DNA of 64,000 bases from Nocardia aurea. Its GTDB lineage: Bacteria > Actinomycetota > Actinomycetes > Mycobacteriales > Mycobacteriaceae. Position 1 is the first letter of the stretch. Each line of letters begins with the position of its first letter. Of this stretch, positions 53,087-61,858 are shown one piece after another. The notes beneath the pieces are model-generated. The model was not told the DNA's origin and searched no databases. It saw nothing but the letters and a program-made list of their open reading frames with translations. The DNA lies in the NCBI RefSeq assembly GCF_003123685.1, contig NZ_QCYJ01000127.1, positions 434,001 through 498,000 of the forward strand, given 5' to 3'. The position numbers were made by a program, and so were the translations under genes.

Positions 53087-54303
53087 TGCACGAACTCGTT
53101 GGTGCGTTGCGCTCCTACGCTTGGGGTTCGCGCACCGCGCTCGCCGAACTGTGCGGCAGACCCGTTCCCTCCGCCCATCCCGAGGCCGAATTGTGGTTCG
53201 GCGCCCATCCCGCCGATCCCGCCCATGTGCGCACGCCGGAGGGCACCGTCTCACTGCTGAAGCTGGTCGAGGCCGATCCCGAGCGCGAACTCGGCGCGGC
53301 CGCATCGGAGTTCGGCGGCAAACTGCCGTTCCTGCTGAAGATCCTGGCCGCCGAGGAACCGCTGTCGCTACAGGCGCATCCGAGCGAGGTCCAGGCCCAG
53401 ACGGGATTCGAACGGGAGAATCGCGCGCGGGTGCCGCTGGATTCACCGATGCGCAACTATCGCGACGAGAACCACAAGCCGGAACTGGTCGTCGCACTGG
53501 AGCGGTTCGAGGCGCTCGCGGGATTCCGCGCGCCGGAGCGCACGGTGGCGCTGTTGCGCGCGCTCGGTGTGCCCCAGCTCGAATCGTATGCGGAACTCCT
53601 TGCTGCGCAGCCGGATTCGGCCGGACTGCGCACGCTGTTCACGACCTGGATCACCCTGCCGCACAATGTGCTCGCCTCGCTGCTGCCCGCGGTGCTCGAC
53701 GGCTGCGTGCGCTACCTGTCGGCCAGGGACGACCGGGTCTTCGTCGCCGAGGCCCGCACCACGCTCGAACTCGCCGAGGCCTATCCCGGTGACGCCGGGG
53801 TGCTCGCGGCGATGCTGCTCAATCGGGTGACCCTGGAACCCGGACAGGGATTGTTCCTGGACGCGGGCAACCTGCACGCCTACCTGCGCGGACTCGGCGT
53901 CGAGATCATGGCCAACTCCGACAACGTGCTGCGCGGCGGTCTCACCCCGAAACACGTCGACGTGCCCGAACTGCTGCGGGTCCTGGATTTCGAACCGATC
54001 GACCTGCCCGCCGTGCTGCCCGAACCCGCGGGCGACGGGTCGGTCCGATACCGCACGCCCGCACCGGAATTCGCCCTGCACCGCTTCGACCTCACCGCGG
54101 GCACGGGGCAGGTGCCGCTGCACGACGGCCCCGGTATCGTGCTGTGCACGGCGGGCACCCTGCGGCTGCTGCGCGGCGGACAGACCCTGCTGCTCGAGCG
54201 CGGCGCGGCCGCCTGGATCTCGGCCGCCGACAGCGATATTCGGGCGCAGGCGGTGGACGGCGCGGCTCAGTTCTTCTGCGCGTGCGTCGGCCACCCGAAC
54301 TGA
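53086..54303 (+). CDS. manA: Mannose-6-phosphate isomerase, class I
   Basis: Zinc enzyme converting fructose 6-phosphate to mannose 6-phosphate, the entry to the GDP-mannose pathway. The 405 residues show the family start LVGALRSYAWGSRTALAEL, the zinc ligands in LQAHPSEVQAQ and NHKPELVVAL, the core GFRAPERT, and YLRGLGVEIMANSDNVLRGGLTPK with the catalytic Arg. Its GTG start overlaps the preceding TAG by one base, so translation is coupled. It completes the local set with manB and the guanylyltransferase at 58575. Confidence 0.95.
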   Translation: MHELVGALRSYAWGSRTALAELCGRPVPSAHPEAELWFGAHPADPAHVRTPEGTVSLLKLVEADPERELGAAASEFGGKLPFLLKILAAEEPLSLQAHPSEVQAQTGFERENRARVPLDSPMRNYRDENHKPELVVALERFEALAGFRAPERTVALLRALGVPQLESYAELLAAQPDSAGLRTLFTTWITLPHNVLASLLPAVLDGCVRYLSARDDRVFVAEARTTLELAEAYPGDAGVLAAMLLNRVTLEPGQGLFLDAGNLHAYLRGLGVEIMANSDNVLRGGLTPKHVDVPELLRVLDFEPIDLPAVLPEPAGDGSVRYRTPAPEFALHRFDLTAGTGQVPLHDGPGIVLCTAGTLRLLRGGQTLLLERGAAAWISAADSDIRAQAVDGAAQFFCACVGHPN

Positions 54304-54375
54304 TCTCATTCGGTGACCGGCTGCGGGGCACGCTAAGTTAGCCGAGATCGGCAAACGAGAGAGGACACCCGACAT

Positions 54376-55293
54376 ATGTCTGCTGGTGGTGGCAAGAAGG
54401 CGATTATCGCCGCGTTGACGGCGAATGCCGGAATCGCGGTCGCGAAGTTCGTCGGTGCGGCGATCACCGGTTCGGCGTCGATGCTGGCCGAGGCGGTGCA
54501 CTCGGTGGCCGACACCTCCAATCAGGGCCTGCTGCTGTTCGGGCAGAAGCGTGCCGAAAAGGAAGCCGACCAGCTTCATCCGTTCGGCTACGGCCGCAAC
54601 CGCTACTTCTACTCGTTCATCGTCGCCCTGGTGCTGTTCACGCTCGGCTCGATCTACGCGCTCTACGAAGGTATCCACAAGGTTCAACACCCCGAGGAAC
54701 TCAAGTCGCCGATCGTCGCGATCGTGATCCTGCTGATCGCCATCGGACTGGAGACCTACAGTTTCATGACCGCGGTCAAGGAATCGCGGCCGCTGAAGGG
54801 CAAGAGCAGCTGGTGGCGGTTCATCAAGACCTCGCGCAGCCCCGAACTGCCGGTGGTGCTGCTCGAGGACACCGGCGCGCTGATCGGTCTGGTCTTCGCC
54901 TTCTTCGGTGTCGGACTGACCATGTTGACCGACGATCCGGTGTGGGACGCCATCGGCACCCTGGCGATCGGCGCGCTGCTCGGTGTCATCGCGGTCATCC
55001 TCATCATCGAGATGCAGAGCCTGCTGATCGGTGAGGGCGCGACGCCGGAGGAGGACGGCAAGATCCGGTCGAATCTGGTCGACGGTCACCGCATCGAGCG
55101 GGTCATCCACCTCAAGACGCAGTACCTCGGTCCCGAGGAGATCCTGGTCGCCGCCAAACTGGCGTTCACGCCCGGACTCGATATCGGCCAGATCGCCAAC
55201 GCCATCGATGAGGCCGAATCGCGGGTGCGCGCGGCCGTGCCCGCCGCGCGGGTGATCTACCTCGAACCGGATCTGTATCGGGAAGCGAACTAG
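54376..55293 (+). CDS. Cation diffusion facilitator transporter, copy 1
   Basis: Membrane transporter of 305 residues, likely exporting Zn, Fe, Mn or Co in exchange for protons. About six helices; the metal site HSVADTSNQ in helix 2 is kept, whereas the helix-5 counterpart reads LLEDTGALIG, an E/D pair instead of HxxxD, as in the SLC30A9-like branch. HPFGYGRNRYFYSF is the subgroup signature. The cytoplasmic C-terminal domain (KIRSNLVDGHRIERVIHLKT) is typical. ATG 54376 has GAGAGAGGA upstream. Metal specificity cannot be predicted. Confidence 0.9.
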   Translation: MSAGGGKKAIIAALTANAGIAVAKFVGAAITGSASMLAEAVHSVADTSNQGLLLFGQKRAEKEADQLHPFGYGRNRYFYSFIVALVLFTLGSIYALYEGIHKVQHPEELKSPIVAIVILLIAIGLETYSFMTAVKESRPLKGKSSWWRFIKTSRSPELPVVLLEDTGALIGLVFAFFGVGLTMLTDDPVWDAIGTLAIGALLGVIAVILIIEMQSLLIGEGATPEEDGKIRSNLVDGHRIERVIHLKTQYLGPEEILVAAKLAFTPGLDIGQIANAIDEAESRVRAAVPAARVIYLEPDLYREAN

Positions 55294-55300
55294 CCCGATT

Positions 55301-55336
55301 CCCGGGTGGGTCCGGTCGATCGACAATTCACCCGGG
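55301..55336. terminator. Weak hairpin between the two CDF genes
   Basis: CCCGGGTG (55301-55308) pairs with CACCCGGG (55329-55336) over a 20-nt loop. It may separate the tandem genes, the second of which has its own leaderless-type promoter. Confidence 0.4.
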
Positions 55337-55394
55337 CTCGGCGGTTGGTGTGCCTGCCCCGTCACGACCGGGTCCGCGAGTAGCGTCGCCCGGT

Positions 55395-56315
55395 ATGTCG
55401 AGCGGTGGTAGCAAGACGGCGGTGTACGCGGCGTTGGCGGCCGACGCGGGGATCGCCGTGGCGAAATTCGCGGGCGCCGCGATCACCGGATCGTCATCGA
55501 TGCTGGCCGAGGCGATCCACTCGGTCGCCGACACGGCCAATCAGGGACTGCTGCTGATCGGCCAGAAACGCGCCGAGCAGCGTCCGGATCGGTTGCACCC
55601 CTTCGGCTACGGCCGCAATCGGTACTTCTACGCGTTCGCGGTCGCGCTGGTGCTGTTCTCGCTCGGCTCGCTCGCCGCGATCGACGAGGGGATCCACAAG
55701 ATCCGCGAACCCGAACATCTCAGCGACCCGTTCGTCGCCATCGTGATCCTGCTGGTCGCGATGGTCCTGGAAGGGTTCAGCCTGGCCACGGCCACCCGCG
55801 AATCCCGCCCGTTCAAACAGCAGGCGAGCTGGTGGGCCTTCATCCGCAATTCCCGCAACCCCGAACTGCCGGTGGTACTGCTCGAGGACAGCGGTGCGCT
55901 GATCGGTCTGCTGCTCGCCTTCGCGGGCGTCGGGCTGACGATGGTCACCGGCAACCCGATCTGGGACGGGATCGGCACGCTCGGCATCGGCATCCTGCTC
56001 GGCGTCATCGCGACCGTCCTGATCGTGGAGATGAAGAGTCTGCTCATCGGTGAGGGTGCTACCCCGCGCCAGGACGCGGCCATCCGCGCGAATCTGGTGG
56101 ACGGCGCGAGGATCGAACGCGTCATCCACCTGGAGACCCAATACCTCGGTCCGGAGGAATTACTGGTGGCCGCGAAGATCGCCGTCGCCCCGGGACTGGA
56201 TATCGCCGACATCGCCGCGGCGATCGATGACGCCGAGGCCAGGGTCCGCGCGGCGGTGCCGATCGCGGAGCGGATCTACCTCGAACCGGACCTGTATCGC
56301 GAGCGGCTCGGCTGA
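55395..56315 (+). CDS. Cation diffusion facilitator transporter, copy 2
   Basis: Tandem paralogue of the preceding gene, 306 residues, alike over the whole length (LHPFGYGRNRYFYAF, HSVADTANQG, LLEDSGALIGL, IERVIHLETQYLGPEE). The same helix-5 E/D replacement is present. The start ATG 55395 lies 8 nt after TAGCGT (55381-55386), indicating an independent leaderless transcript; upstream codons in frame from 55350 lack homology. Duplication with separate promoters suggests that the two differ in regulation or metal, which is inference. Confidence 0.9.
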   Translation: MSSGGSKTAVYAALAADAGIAVAKFAGAAITGSSSMLAEAIHSVADTANQGLLLIGQKRAEQRPDRLHPFGYGRNRYFYAFAVALVLFSLGSLAAIDEGIHKIREPEHLSDPFVAIVILLVAMVLEGFSLATATRESRPFKQQASWWAFIRNSRNPELPVVLLEDSGALIGLLLAFAGVGLTMVTGNPIWDGIGTLGIGILLGVIATVLIVEMKSLLIGEGATPRQDAAIRANLVDGARIERVIHLETQYLGPEELLVAAKIAVAPGLDIADIAAAIDDAEARVRAAVPIAERIYLEPDLYRERLG

Positions 56316-56429
56316 CCGTCGAAGGCGTGATCGACCACGGTCGGGCCAGTGGCGATCACGTCCGATCACAGCGCGAGAAGCGGGAACCGCTCCACGACCG
56401 CGAGACCGAATCGGTGATGGCCCGGCCGC

Positions 56430-57878
56430 TCATCCTCGGAGCAGGTCGAGCGGATCGGTGTGGATGCCGAAGCGGGAACGCAGAACGTGCCGGGCCGCGT
56501 GCAGGCCGTTCATACCGTGCACCCCGGGGCCGGGCGGGGTCGCCGACGAGCACAGGTAGACGCCGGGAACGGGAGTCGCGTAAGGATTCCAGCGCGGGAC
56601 GGGACGGAAGAGGAACTGGCGCAACGACATCGCACCGGCGGATATGTCGCCGCCGATGTAATTGGCGTTGTGCTCGGGCATTTCGGCCGCGGTGATGACG
56701 TGTTTCGCCAGAATCAGATCGGTGAAGCCGGGGGCGAAACGTTCGACCTGGGCCACCACGGCGGCGCTCACGTCGCGCGGTGATCCGTTGGGGACGTGGG
56801 CGTAGGTGTAGAAGGTGTGGTTGCCCGCCGGGGCTCGGGTCGAATCGACGACGCCCGGTTGGATGGCGAGCACGTAGGGCTGGTCGGCGTGGCGGCCCGC
56901 TGCGACGGCGCGTTCGGCGGCCACGGCCTCGCTCCTGGTGCCGACCAGGTGCAGGGTGCCCGCGCGGGCGCAGTCCTCGGCCGTCCACGGCACCGGCCCG
57001 GACAGCGCGAAATCGACCTTGCAGGCCGCGCCTCCGTAGCGGAAATCTCGCAGCCGGTCGGCGTAGCGGTCCGGAAGGCGGTGACCGCCGATGCGGAGCA
57101 GTTCGGCGGGACTCAGATCGAGCAGTACCGGTTCGTCCGGGAATTCGTCGAGCGAGTCGATCCGGTGATCGGTGTGCACGCGGCCACCGAGACGTTCGAG
57201 TTCGGCGATCAGCGCGTCCGGAATCGCCTGGCTGCCGCCGCGCGGCAGCCCCCAACCGCCCGCGTGGGCCAGGGTGCCGAGCAGCATGCCCGCGCCCGCC
57301 GCGGGAATGGCGCGCGGCGGGGTGATCGCGTGCGTCGCGATGCCGGTCAGCATCGACGCCGCGGGCTCGTCGTCGAACCGCAGATTCCACAACGGCGTGC
57401 CCTGTTCGACGACGCGGAGTCCGAAGCGCGCGGCCGTCACCGGATCACGCGGCAACCTGCGTAGATCCGACATCGCGAGCTCGACGACGGCCTCCCAGTG
57501 CCGGACCATCGGCGCGAAGAGTCCGCGCCATGCCGCGCCGTCGCGTCCGAGGCCCTCGACCGTGCGGTCGAGATCGCGCCAGGCCACCCCCGCCCGGCCA
57601 CCGTCGAGCGGATGGGCGTAGGAGACCTCCGGTGTCAGCAGCTCCACGCCGTGCGCGGGGAGATCGAACGCGCGGAAGAACGGCGAGGCCGAGGCCATGG
57701 GATGCGCGCCCGCGCACAGATCGTGACGGAATCCGGGCAGCGTCAACTCCACCGTGCGCGATCCGCCGCCCGCGCTCGGCTCGGCCTCGTAGACCTCCAC
57801 CGCGAGCCCGGCCCGCGCCAGGATCACCGCGGCCGCGAGACCGTTCGGTCCCGATCCGACCACCACCGCATCCGCCAT
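56430..57878 (-). CDS. FAD-dependent oxidoreductase, phytoene-desaturase-like
   Basis: Flavoprotein of 482 residues. The Rossmann motif VVVGSGPNGLAAAVILARAG is at residues 6-25, followed by VYEAEPSAGGGSRT; the C-terminal FAD-contact segment is PGVYLCSSATPPGPGVHGMNG near residue 435. The family (PYROXD2/CrtI-like) contains many uncharacterised oxidases; no carotenoid genes are nearby, so carotenoid synthesis is not claimed. ATG 57878 is 6 nt after TAGCGT (plus strand ACGCTA at 57885-57890). The TetR gene lies 44 nt upstream in the same direction and probably controls it. Confidence 0.88.
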   Translation of the reverse strand: MADAVVVGSGPNGLAAAVILARAGLAVEVYEAEPSAGGGSRTVELTLPGFRHDLCAGAHPMASASPFFRAFDLPAHGVELLTPEVSYAHPLDGGRAGVAWRDLDRTVEGLGRDGAAWRGLFAPMVRHWEAVVELAMSDLRRLPRDPVTAARFGLRVVEQGTPLWNLRFDDEPAASMLTGIATHAITPPRAIPAAGAGMLLGTLAHAGGWGLPRGGSQAIPDALIAELERLGGRVHTDHRIDSLDEFPDEPVLLDLSPAELLRIGGHRLPDRYADRLRDFRYGGAACKVDFALSGPVPWTAEDCARAGTLHLVGTRSEAVAAERAVAAGRHADQPYVLAIQPGVVDSTRAPAGNHTFYTYAHVPNGSPRDVSAAVVAQVERFAPGFTDLILAKHVITAAEMPEHNANYIGGDISAGAMSLRQFLFRPVPRWNPYATPVPGVYLCSSATPPGPGVHGMNGLHAARHVLRSRFGIHTDPLDLLRG

Positions 57879-57922
57879 GACCACACGCTACCGCCGGATC
57901 CGATCGCGGCACCGGCCGTGGA

Positions 57923-58498
57923 TCAGACGCGAACGGCGGCAAGCCATTCGGCGACGAGCATGGCCAGACGTTGCTCACGCAACTCCGGACGCAACCGGCC
58001 CGCGCGTTCGAGGGTGGCCAGGCCGTGCAGGGAACTCCACGCGACTTCCGCGCGCGCGCCGAGGTCGGCGTCGTCGACGAAGGGCCGGAACAGTCCCTCG
58101 AAAACGGCGAAGGCGTCGCGCAACGGCTGCGGTGCGTCCAGTCCGAAGACGAGATCGGTCGACAGCACGAACATCGCGTCGTAGAGGGCCGGATTCGCGG
58201 CGGCGAAATCGAGGTACGCGCGGGTCACGCGCTCCAGCGCCTCGGCGGGGGTCGTCGCGGTGGCCTCGGCGGCGCGCAACGCGGCGGTGAGATCGATGAT
58301 GCCCTCGACGGCCACCGCCGTGACGATCGCGGCCTTACCCGTGAAATGGCTGTACAACACGGGTTGGCTGTATTCGATGCGCTCGGCCAGCTTGCGCACC
58401 GTCACCGCCTCCCAGCCCTGACTTTCCGCGAGTTCGCGAGCGACATCGATGATCCGCTGATGCCGATCGGCCCGTTCGCGCTCTTTTCGGGTGGTCAT
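57923..58498 (-). CDS. TetR-family transcriptional regulator
   Basis: Repressor of 191 residues. The helix-turn-helix VTVRKLAERIEYSQPVLYSHF spans about residues 32-52, preceded by the usual basic start TTRKERERADRHQRIIDVA; the rest (ATTPAEALERVTRAYLDFAAANPALYDAMF) is the TetR_C ligand domain. ATG 58498 follows TAGAAT by 6 nt, and a 15-bp palindrome overlaps that hexamer, so autorepression is likely. It probably governs the flavoprotein gene downstream. Ligand unknown. Confidence 0.87.
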   Translation of the reverse strand: MTTRKERERADRHQRIIDVARELAESQGWEAVTVRKLAERIEYSQPVLYSHFTGKAAIVTAVAVEGIIDLTAALRAAEATATTPAEALERVTRAYLDFAAANPALYDAMFVLSTDLVFGLDAPQPLRDAFAVFEGLFRPFVDDADLGARAEVAWSSLHGLATLERAGRLRPELREQRLAMLVAEWLAAVRV

Positions 58499-58506
58499 GC
58501 CGAAAT

Positions 58507-58521
58507 TCTAGCATCGCTAGA
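58507..58521 (-). promoter_or_regulatory. Autoregulatory operator of the TetR gene
   Basis: TCTAGC (58507-58512) and GCTAGA (58516-58521) are perfect inverted repeats around ATC, 9 nt before the TetR ATG and overlapping the presumed -10 (TAGAAT on the minus strand). A second partial TAGA/TCTA dyad follows at 58518-58528. Confidence 0.68.
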
Positions 58522-58574
58522 CATTCTAACGAGGCTCGGCCAGGACGAGGTGCGCGCGTCTCGCGTCCTCGCGT

Positions 58575-59654
58575 TCAGACGTCGGTGGAGAAGCGGATAC
58601 CGCCGTCCGGGATTTCCACGCCGGGCCAGACGCGGGCGCCGCGCAGGAGTTCACAGCGGGCGCCGACCTGCGCGCCGTCACCGATGACGCCGTCGCGCAC
58701 CAGCGCCCGTGGGCCGATGCGGGCGCCGAAACCGATGATGGAGCGTTCCACCGTGGCGCCCGCCTCGATGATCGCGCCGTCGAAGATGACAGCGCCGTCC
58801 AGTCGCGCGCCCGCGCCGATCTCCGCGCCGCGCCCGACCACGGTGCCGCCGATGAGCAGCGCGCCCGGAGCGACACCGGCACCGGGATGGACCAGGGATT
58901 CCCCGCGCTGCCCCGGCAGGGCGGGCGAGGGCGCGATACCGCGGACGAGGTCGGCCGAACCCCGGACGAAATCCTCCGGGGTGCCCATATCGCGCCAGTA
59001 CGAGGTGTCCACGTGGCCCTGGACGCGGGCGCCCTCGGCGAGCAGCGCCGGGAACACCTCGCGTTCCACCGAGACCGGGCGACCGGCCGGGATCTTCTCG
59101 ATGTACTCGCGGCGGAACACGTAGCAGCCCGCGTTGATCTGGTCGGTCGGCGGATCCTGGGTCTTCTCCAGGAACGCGGTGACCCGGCCGTCGGCGTCGG
59201 TCGGCACACAGCCGAAGGCCCTCGGATCGCTGACCCGGACCAGGTGCAGGGTGACGTCGGCGTTGGTCGACTCGTGGGTGTCGAGGATCGCGCCGAGTTC
59301 GGTGCCGCCGAGCACATCGCCGTTGAAGACCATCACGGTGTCACCGCGCAACTTGGGCAGCACGTTGCGGATGCCGCCACCGGTGCCCAGCGGCTCGCTC
59401 TCGGTGACGTACTCCAGGTCGAGTCCCAGGTCGGCGCCGTCGCCGAAATGCTCCTCGAAGACTTCCGCCTTGAACGAGGTGCCGAGGACGACGTGGGTGA
59501 TCCCGGCTTCGGCGATCCGCGCGAGCAGGTGGGTCAGGAACGGCAGTCCCGCGGTCGGCAGCATCGGCTTGGGTGCCGACAGGGTCAGCGGACGCAGCCG
59601 CGTTCCCTGGCCGCCGACCAGAATCACGGCCTCGGTGCCTGCATGTCCTGACAT
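58575..59654 (-). CDS. manC: Mannose-1-phosphate guanylyltransferase
   Basis: Makes GDP-mannose from mannose 1-phosphate and GTP. The 359 residues join an N-terminal nucleotidyltransferase (EAVILVGGQGTRLRPLT, APKPMLPTAGLPFL, FNGDVLGGTEL) and a C-terminal left-handed beta-helix with hexapeptide repeats (GALLIGGTVVGRGAEIGAG, GARIGPRALV). Position corresponds to Rv3264c, named manB or manC in different sources. ATG 59654 has GGGGAAG upstream; TTG 59657 is adjacent. It is followed by wbbL upstream in the same direction, 51 nt apart, forming rmlD-wbbL-manC. Confidence 0.93.
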   Translation of the reverse strand: MSGHAGTEAVILVGGQGTRLRPLTLSAPKPMLPTAGLPFLTHLLARIAEAGITHVVLGTSFKAEVFEEHFGDGADLGLDLEYVTESEPLGTGGGIRNVLPKLRGDTVMVFNGDVLGGTELGAILDTHESTNADVTLHLVRVSDPRAFGCVPTDADGRVTAFLEKTQDPPTDQINAGCYVFRREYIEKIPAGRPVSVEREVFPALLAEGARVQGHVDTSYWRDMGTPEDFVRGSADLVRGIAPSPALPGQRGESLVHPGAGVAPGALLIGGTVVGRGAEIGAGARLDGAVIFDGAIIEAGATVERSIIGFGARIGPRALVRDGVIGDGAQVGARCELLRGARVWPGVEIPDGGIRFSTDV

Positions 59655-59705
59655 CAACTTCCCCTGTTCACAGTGGATTGTTCCGCGCGGCGGCCCCGTC
59701 TCGGG

Positions 59706-60623
59706 TCAGCCTCGTGCCTGCTGTCGCAGCGCAGATCGAACCGCAATCCGGGAGCGAATGGCAAGTCCGGCCCGCAACGCCAGCCTCAGCGGCGCCTGCC
59801 ACCAGTGCGGATGCCGGTCGGCCTGGAAGCGGTAGGCGCTCGCGTGGTGCGCGGGCAGCATCAGTTCCGGATGCCGGCTCGCCGCGTGTCCCTGGGCGTG
59901 GGTGACCTCGGCGGTCGGGACGAAGACATTGTGCCAGCCCGCCTTGCCGAGGCGGTCGCCGAAGTCGACGTCCTCCATGTACATGAAGTAGCGCGAGTCG
60001 AAGCCGTCGATCGAATCGAAGGCGCTGCGCCGGACCAGCAGGCAGGAGCCCGAAAGCCACCCGACGGTGCGTTCGGAGATCTGCTCGTTGTCCTGGCGAT
60101 AGCGCCGCGTCCACGGGTTCGCGGGCCAGACGGTGCCGAGGATCGCGTGACCGGCGCCGTCGAGCAGACCGGGCACCGAGCGGGCGGACGGGTAGACGGT
60201 GCCGTCCGGATCGAGCACCATCGGTCCGAGCGCGCCCGCGCGCGGCCAGCGATCGGCGGCGGCCAGCAGTTCGTCGATGGAATCGGTGCCCCAGCGGATG
60301 TCGGGGTTGGAGATGACGATGAATTCGATATCGGGGTCGATCTCGGCGACGGCCCGATTGATCGCGCCGCCGTAGCCGAGATTTCCGCCGGTCCGCAGCA
60401 GTCGCACGTGCGAATTCGCCTCGGCGGCCAGTTCCGGGACACCGTCGACCGAGCCGTTGTCGGCCAGGATCACCTGCGTTTTCTCACCGGTGGCGTGCGC
60501 TAGCGTGGTGATGAAATGGTCCAGGTGCTCGCCCGGTGAATAGGTCACGGTCACGACCGCGATGCGGCCCGGGGACACGGATTCCGAGGACGGGTTGTCG
60601 GTTCGCTCGCTGCGCTCACTCAC
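59706..60623 (-). CDS. wbbL: Rhamnosyltransferase WbbL
   Basis: GT2 glycosyltransferase that attaches rhamnose to GlcNAc-PP-decaprenol, making the linker between peptidoglycan and arabinogalactan. The 305 residues show IAVVTVTYSPGEHLDHFI, LADNGSVDGVP, GGNLGYGGAINRAV, the DxD-like SNPDIRWG, and YFMYMEDVDFGDRLGKAGW with the catalytic ED pair near residue 205. GTG 60623 lies 8 nt after TAGGCT (plus strand AGCCTA at 60632-60637), a probable leaderless start. Rv3265c has the same neighbours. Confidence 0.93.
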   Translation of the reverse strand: MSERSERTDNPSSESVSPGRIAVVTVTYSPGEHLDHFITTLAHATGEKTQVILADNGSVDGVPELAAEANSHVRLLRTGGNLGYGGAINRAVAEIDPDIEFIVISNPDIRWGTDSIDELLAAADRWPRAGALGPMVLDPDGTVYPSARSVPGLLDGAGHAILGTVWPANPWTRRYRQDNEQISERTVGWLSGSCLLVRRSAFDSIDGFDSRYFMYMEDVDFGDRLGKAGWHNVFVPTAEVTHAQGHAASRHPELMLPAHHASAYRFQADRHPHWWQAPLRLALRAGLAIRSRIAVRSALRQQARG

Positions 60624-60779
60624 GACCGCCCAGCCTAGTCGGAACCGTTCCGGCGCGCGGCCCGCGGTGCGAATCCGGGCGGCATCGCCCGTGACGCCGC
60701 CCGCGGTCGAGCAGCCCAGCCCGGCGATGATCGAAATCGATACGGGCGGAGCGGGTCTCGTCGACGAATCGTCCGGCGC

Positions 60780-61634
60780 TCAGCGATCGGCCAGCGCGGC
60801 GCGCAGCGCGTCCCGCCACGGACGCAGCGGCGTGAGGCCGGCGTCCACCCACGACCGGTCCGACAGCACCGAATAGGCCGGGCGGCGCGCGGGTCTCGGG
60901 AACGCGGTGGAATCGCACGGACGCACCCGCTCCGGATCGGCGCCGATCTCCTCGAAGACGGCGCGCGCCAGCTCGAACCAGGTGGCGCGGCCCGTGTTGG
61001 TGGCGTGCAGCACGCGGGGCGGGGCGGGGGCGGAGGCGAGTTCGAGCAGGGCCGCGGCGAGGTCGACGGCGTAGGTGGGTGAGCCGAGTTGGTCGTCGAC
61101 CACGTCGACGGTGTCGCGCTCGCGTTCCAGGCGGAGCATGGTAGCGACGAAATCGCCGTGACGTCCCCGGTACACCCAGGCCGTGCGCACCACCACCGCG
61201 TCGGGGGCGATATCGAGGACGGCGCGCTCCCCCGCCAGTTTCGACCGCCCGTACACCGTCGTCGGTCCGGTCGGGTCGGCGGTGTCGTAGGGCCGATCGT
61301 GGGTACCCGGGAACACGTAATCGGTGGACAGGTGGATCAATCGGGCTCCGGCCCGCGCGCATTCGGTCGCGAGCACGGCGGGCCCGGTCTCGTTGGCGGC
61401 GAAGGCGGCGGCCCGCTCGGATTCGGCGCGATCGACCGCGGTGAAGGCGGCGCAGTTGAGCACGACGTCATCGGGCCCGAGGACCGCGCGGACCGCGGCG
61501 GGATCGGTGATGTCCAGGTCGGTTCGGCCGTATCCGCGGGCGTCGGGCGCCAGCCGCAGCAGCTCCCGGCCCACCTGTCCACCGGCTCCGGTCACGACGA
61601 GACGGGCGGTCAACGGTGGGTTCGACACAGTCAC
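60780..61634 (-). CDS. rmlD: dTDP-4-dehydrorhamnose reductase
   Basis: Final enzyme of dTDP-L-rhamnose synthesis, supplying WbbL. The 284 residues show the Rossmann motif LVVTGAGGQVGRELLRLAP near residue 12, LNCAAFTAVDRAE, LSTDYVFPGTHD, and the catalytic YGRSK. GTG 61634 is taken as start; GTG 61628 is equally possible. The frame runs far upstream through the divergent cpsA region without homology. About 155 nt separate it from wbbL. Confidence 0.93.
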   Translation of the reverse strand: MTVSNPPLTARLVVTGAGGQVGRELLRLAPDARGYGRTDLDITDPAAVRAVLGPDDVVLNCAAFTAVDRAESERAAAFAANETGPAVLATECARAGARLIHLSTDYVFPGTHDRPYDTADPTGPTTVYGRSKLAGERAVLDIAPDAVVVRTAWVYRGRHGDFVATMLRLERERDTVDVVDDQLGSPTYAVDLAAALLELASAPAPPRVLHATNTGRATWFELARAVFEEIGADPERVRPCDSTAFPRPARRPAYSVLSDRSWVDAGLTPLRPWRDALRAALADR

Positions 61635-61708
61635 GGGCGCAAGTCTGGCACGCCGTGACATCGCCGGTTGACCCGTACCGAGGTAGCCGTTGGTTAGCCT
61701 GGGGGCGT

Positions 61709-61858
61709 ATGTTCCGGTGGACAGTTGCCACCGGAGCGGGCAGGGGGCAGCCGGAGGCGGGGCCGGTCGGGTGGATGACGCCGTCGGCGTTCCGACGGTA
61801 CGTGCCGCGCCCGGATTCCATCGAGTTCGTCGAGAGGATGCGGGAGTTGAGTCGATGA
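61709..61858 (+). CDS. Candidate 49-residue leader ORF coupled to cpsA
   Basis: Short frame starting at ATG 61709, 8 nt after TAGCCT (61695-61700), and ending in TGA that overlaps the cpsA ATG (ATGA). The third codon positions are strongly GC-rich like real genes. The product MFRWTVATGAG...VERMRELSR has no recognised domain. The leaderless start plus overlap with the next start codon suggests that ribosomes reach cpsA by reinitiation. It could instead be part of the cpsA 5' leader without its own function. Confidence 0.45.
   Translation: MFRWTVATGAGRGQPEAGPVGWMTPSAFRRYVPRPDSIEFVERMRELSR

Noticed and set aside
53443..55365. 640-residue frame antisense to manA and the first CDF gene
   Set aside because: Spans two conserved genes and their gap; a GC-driven shadow.
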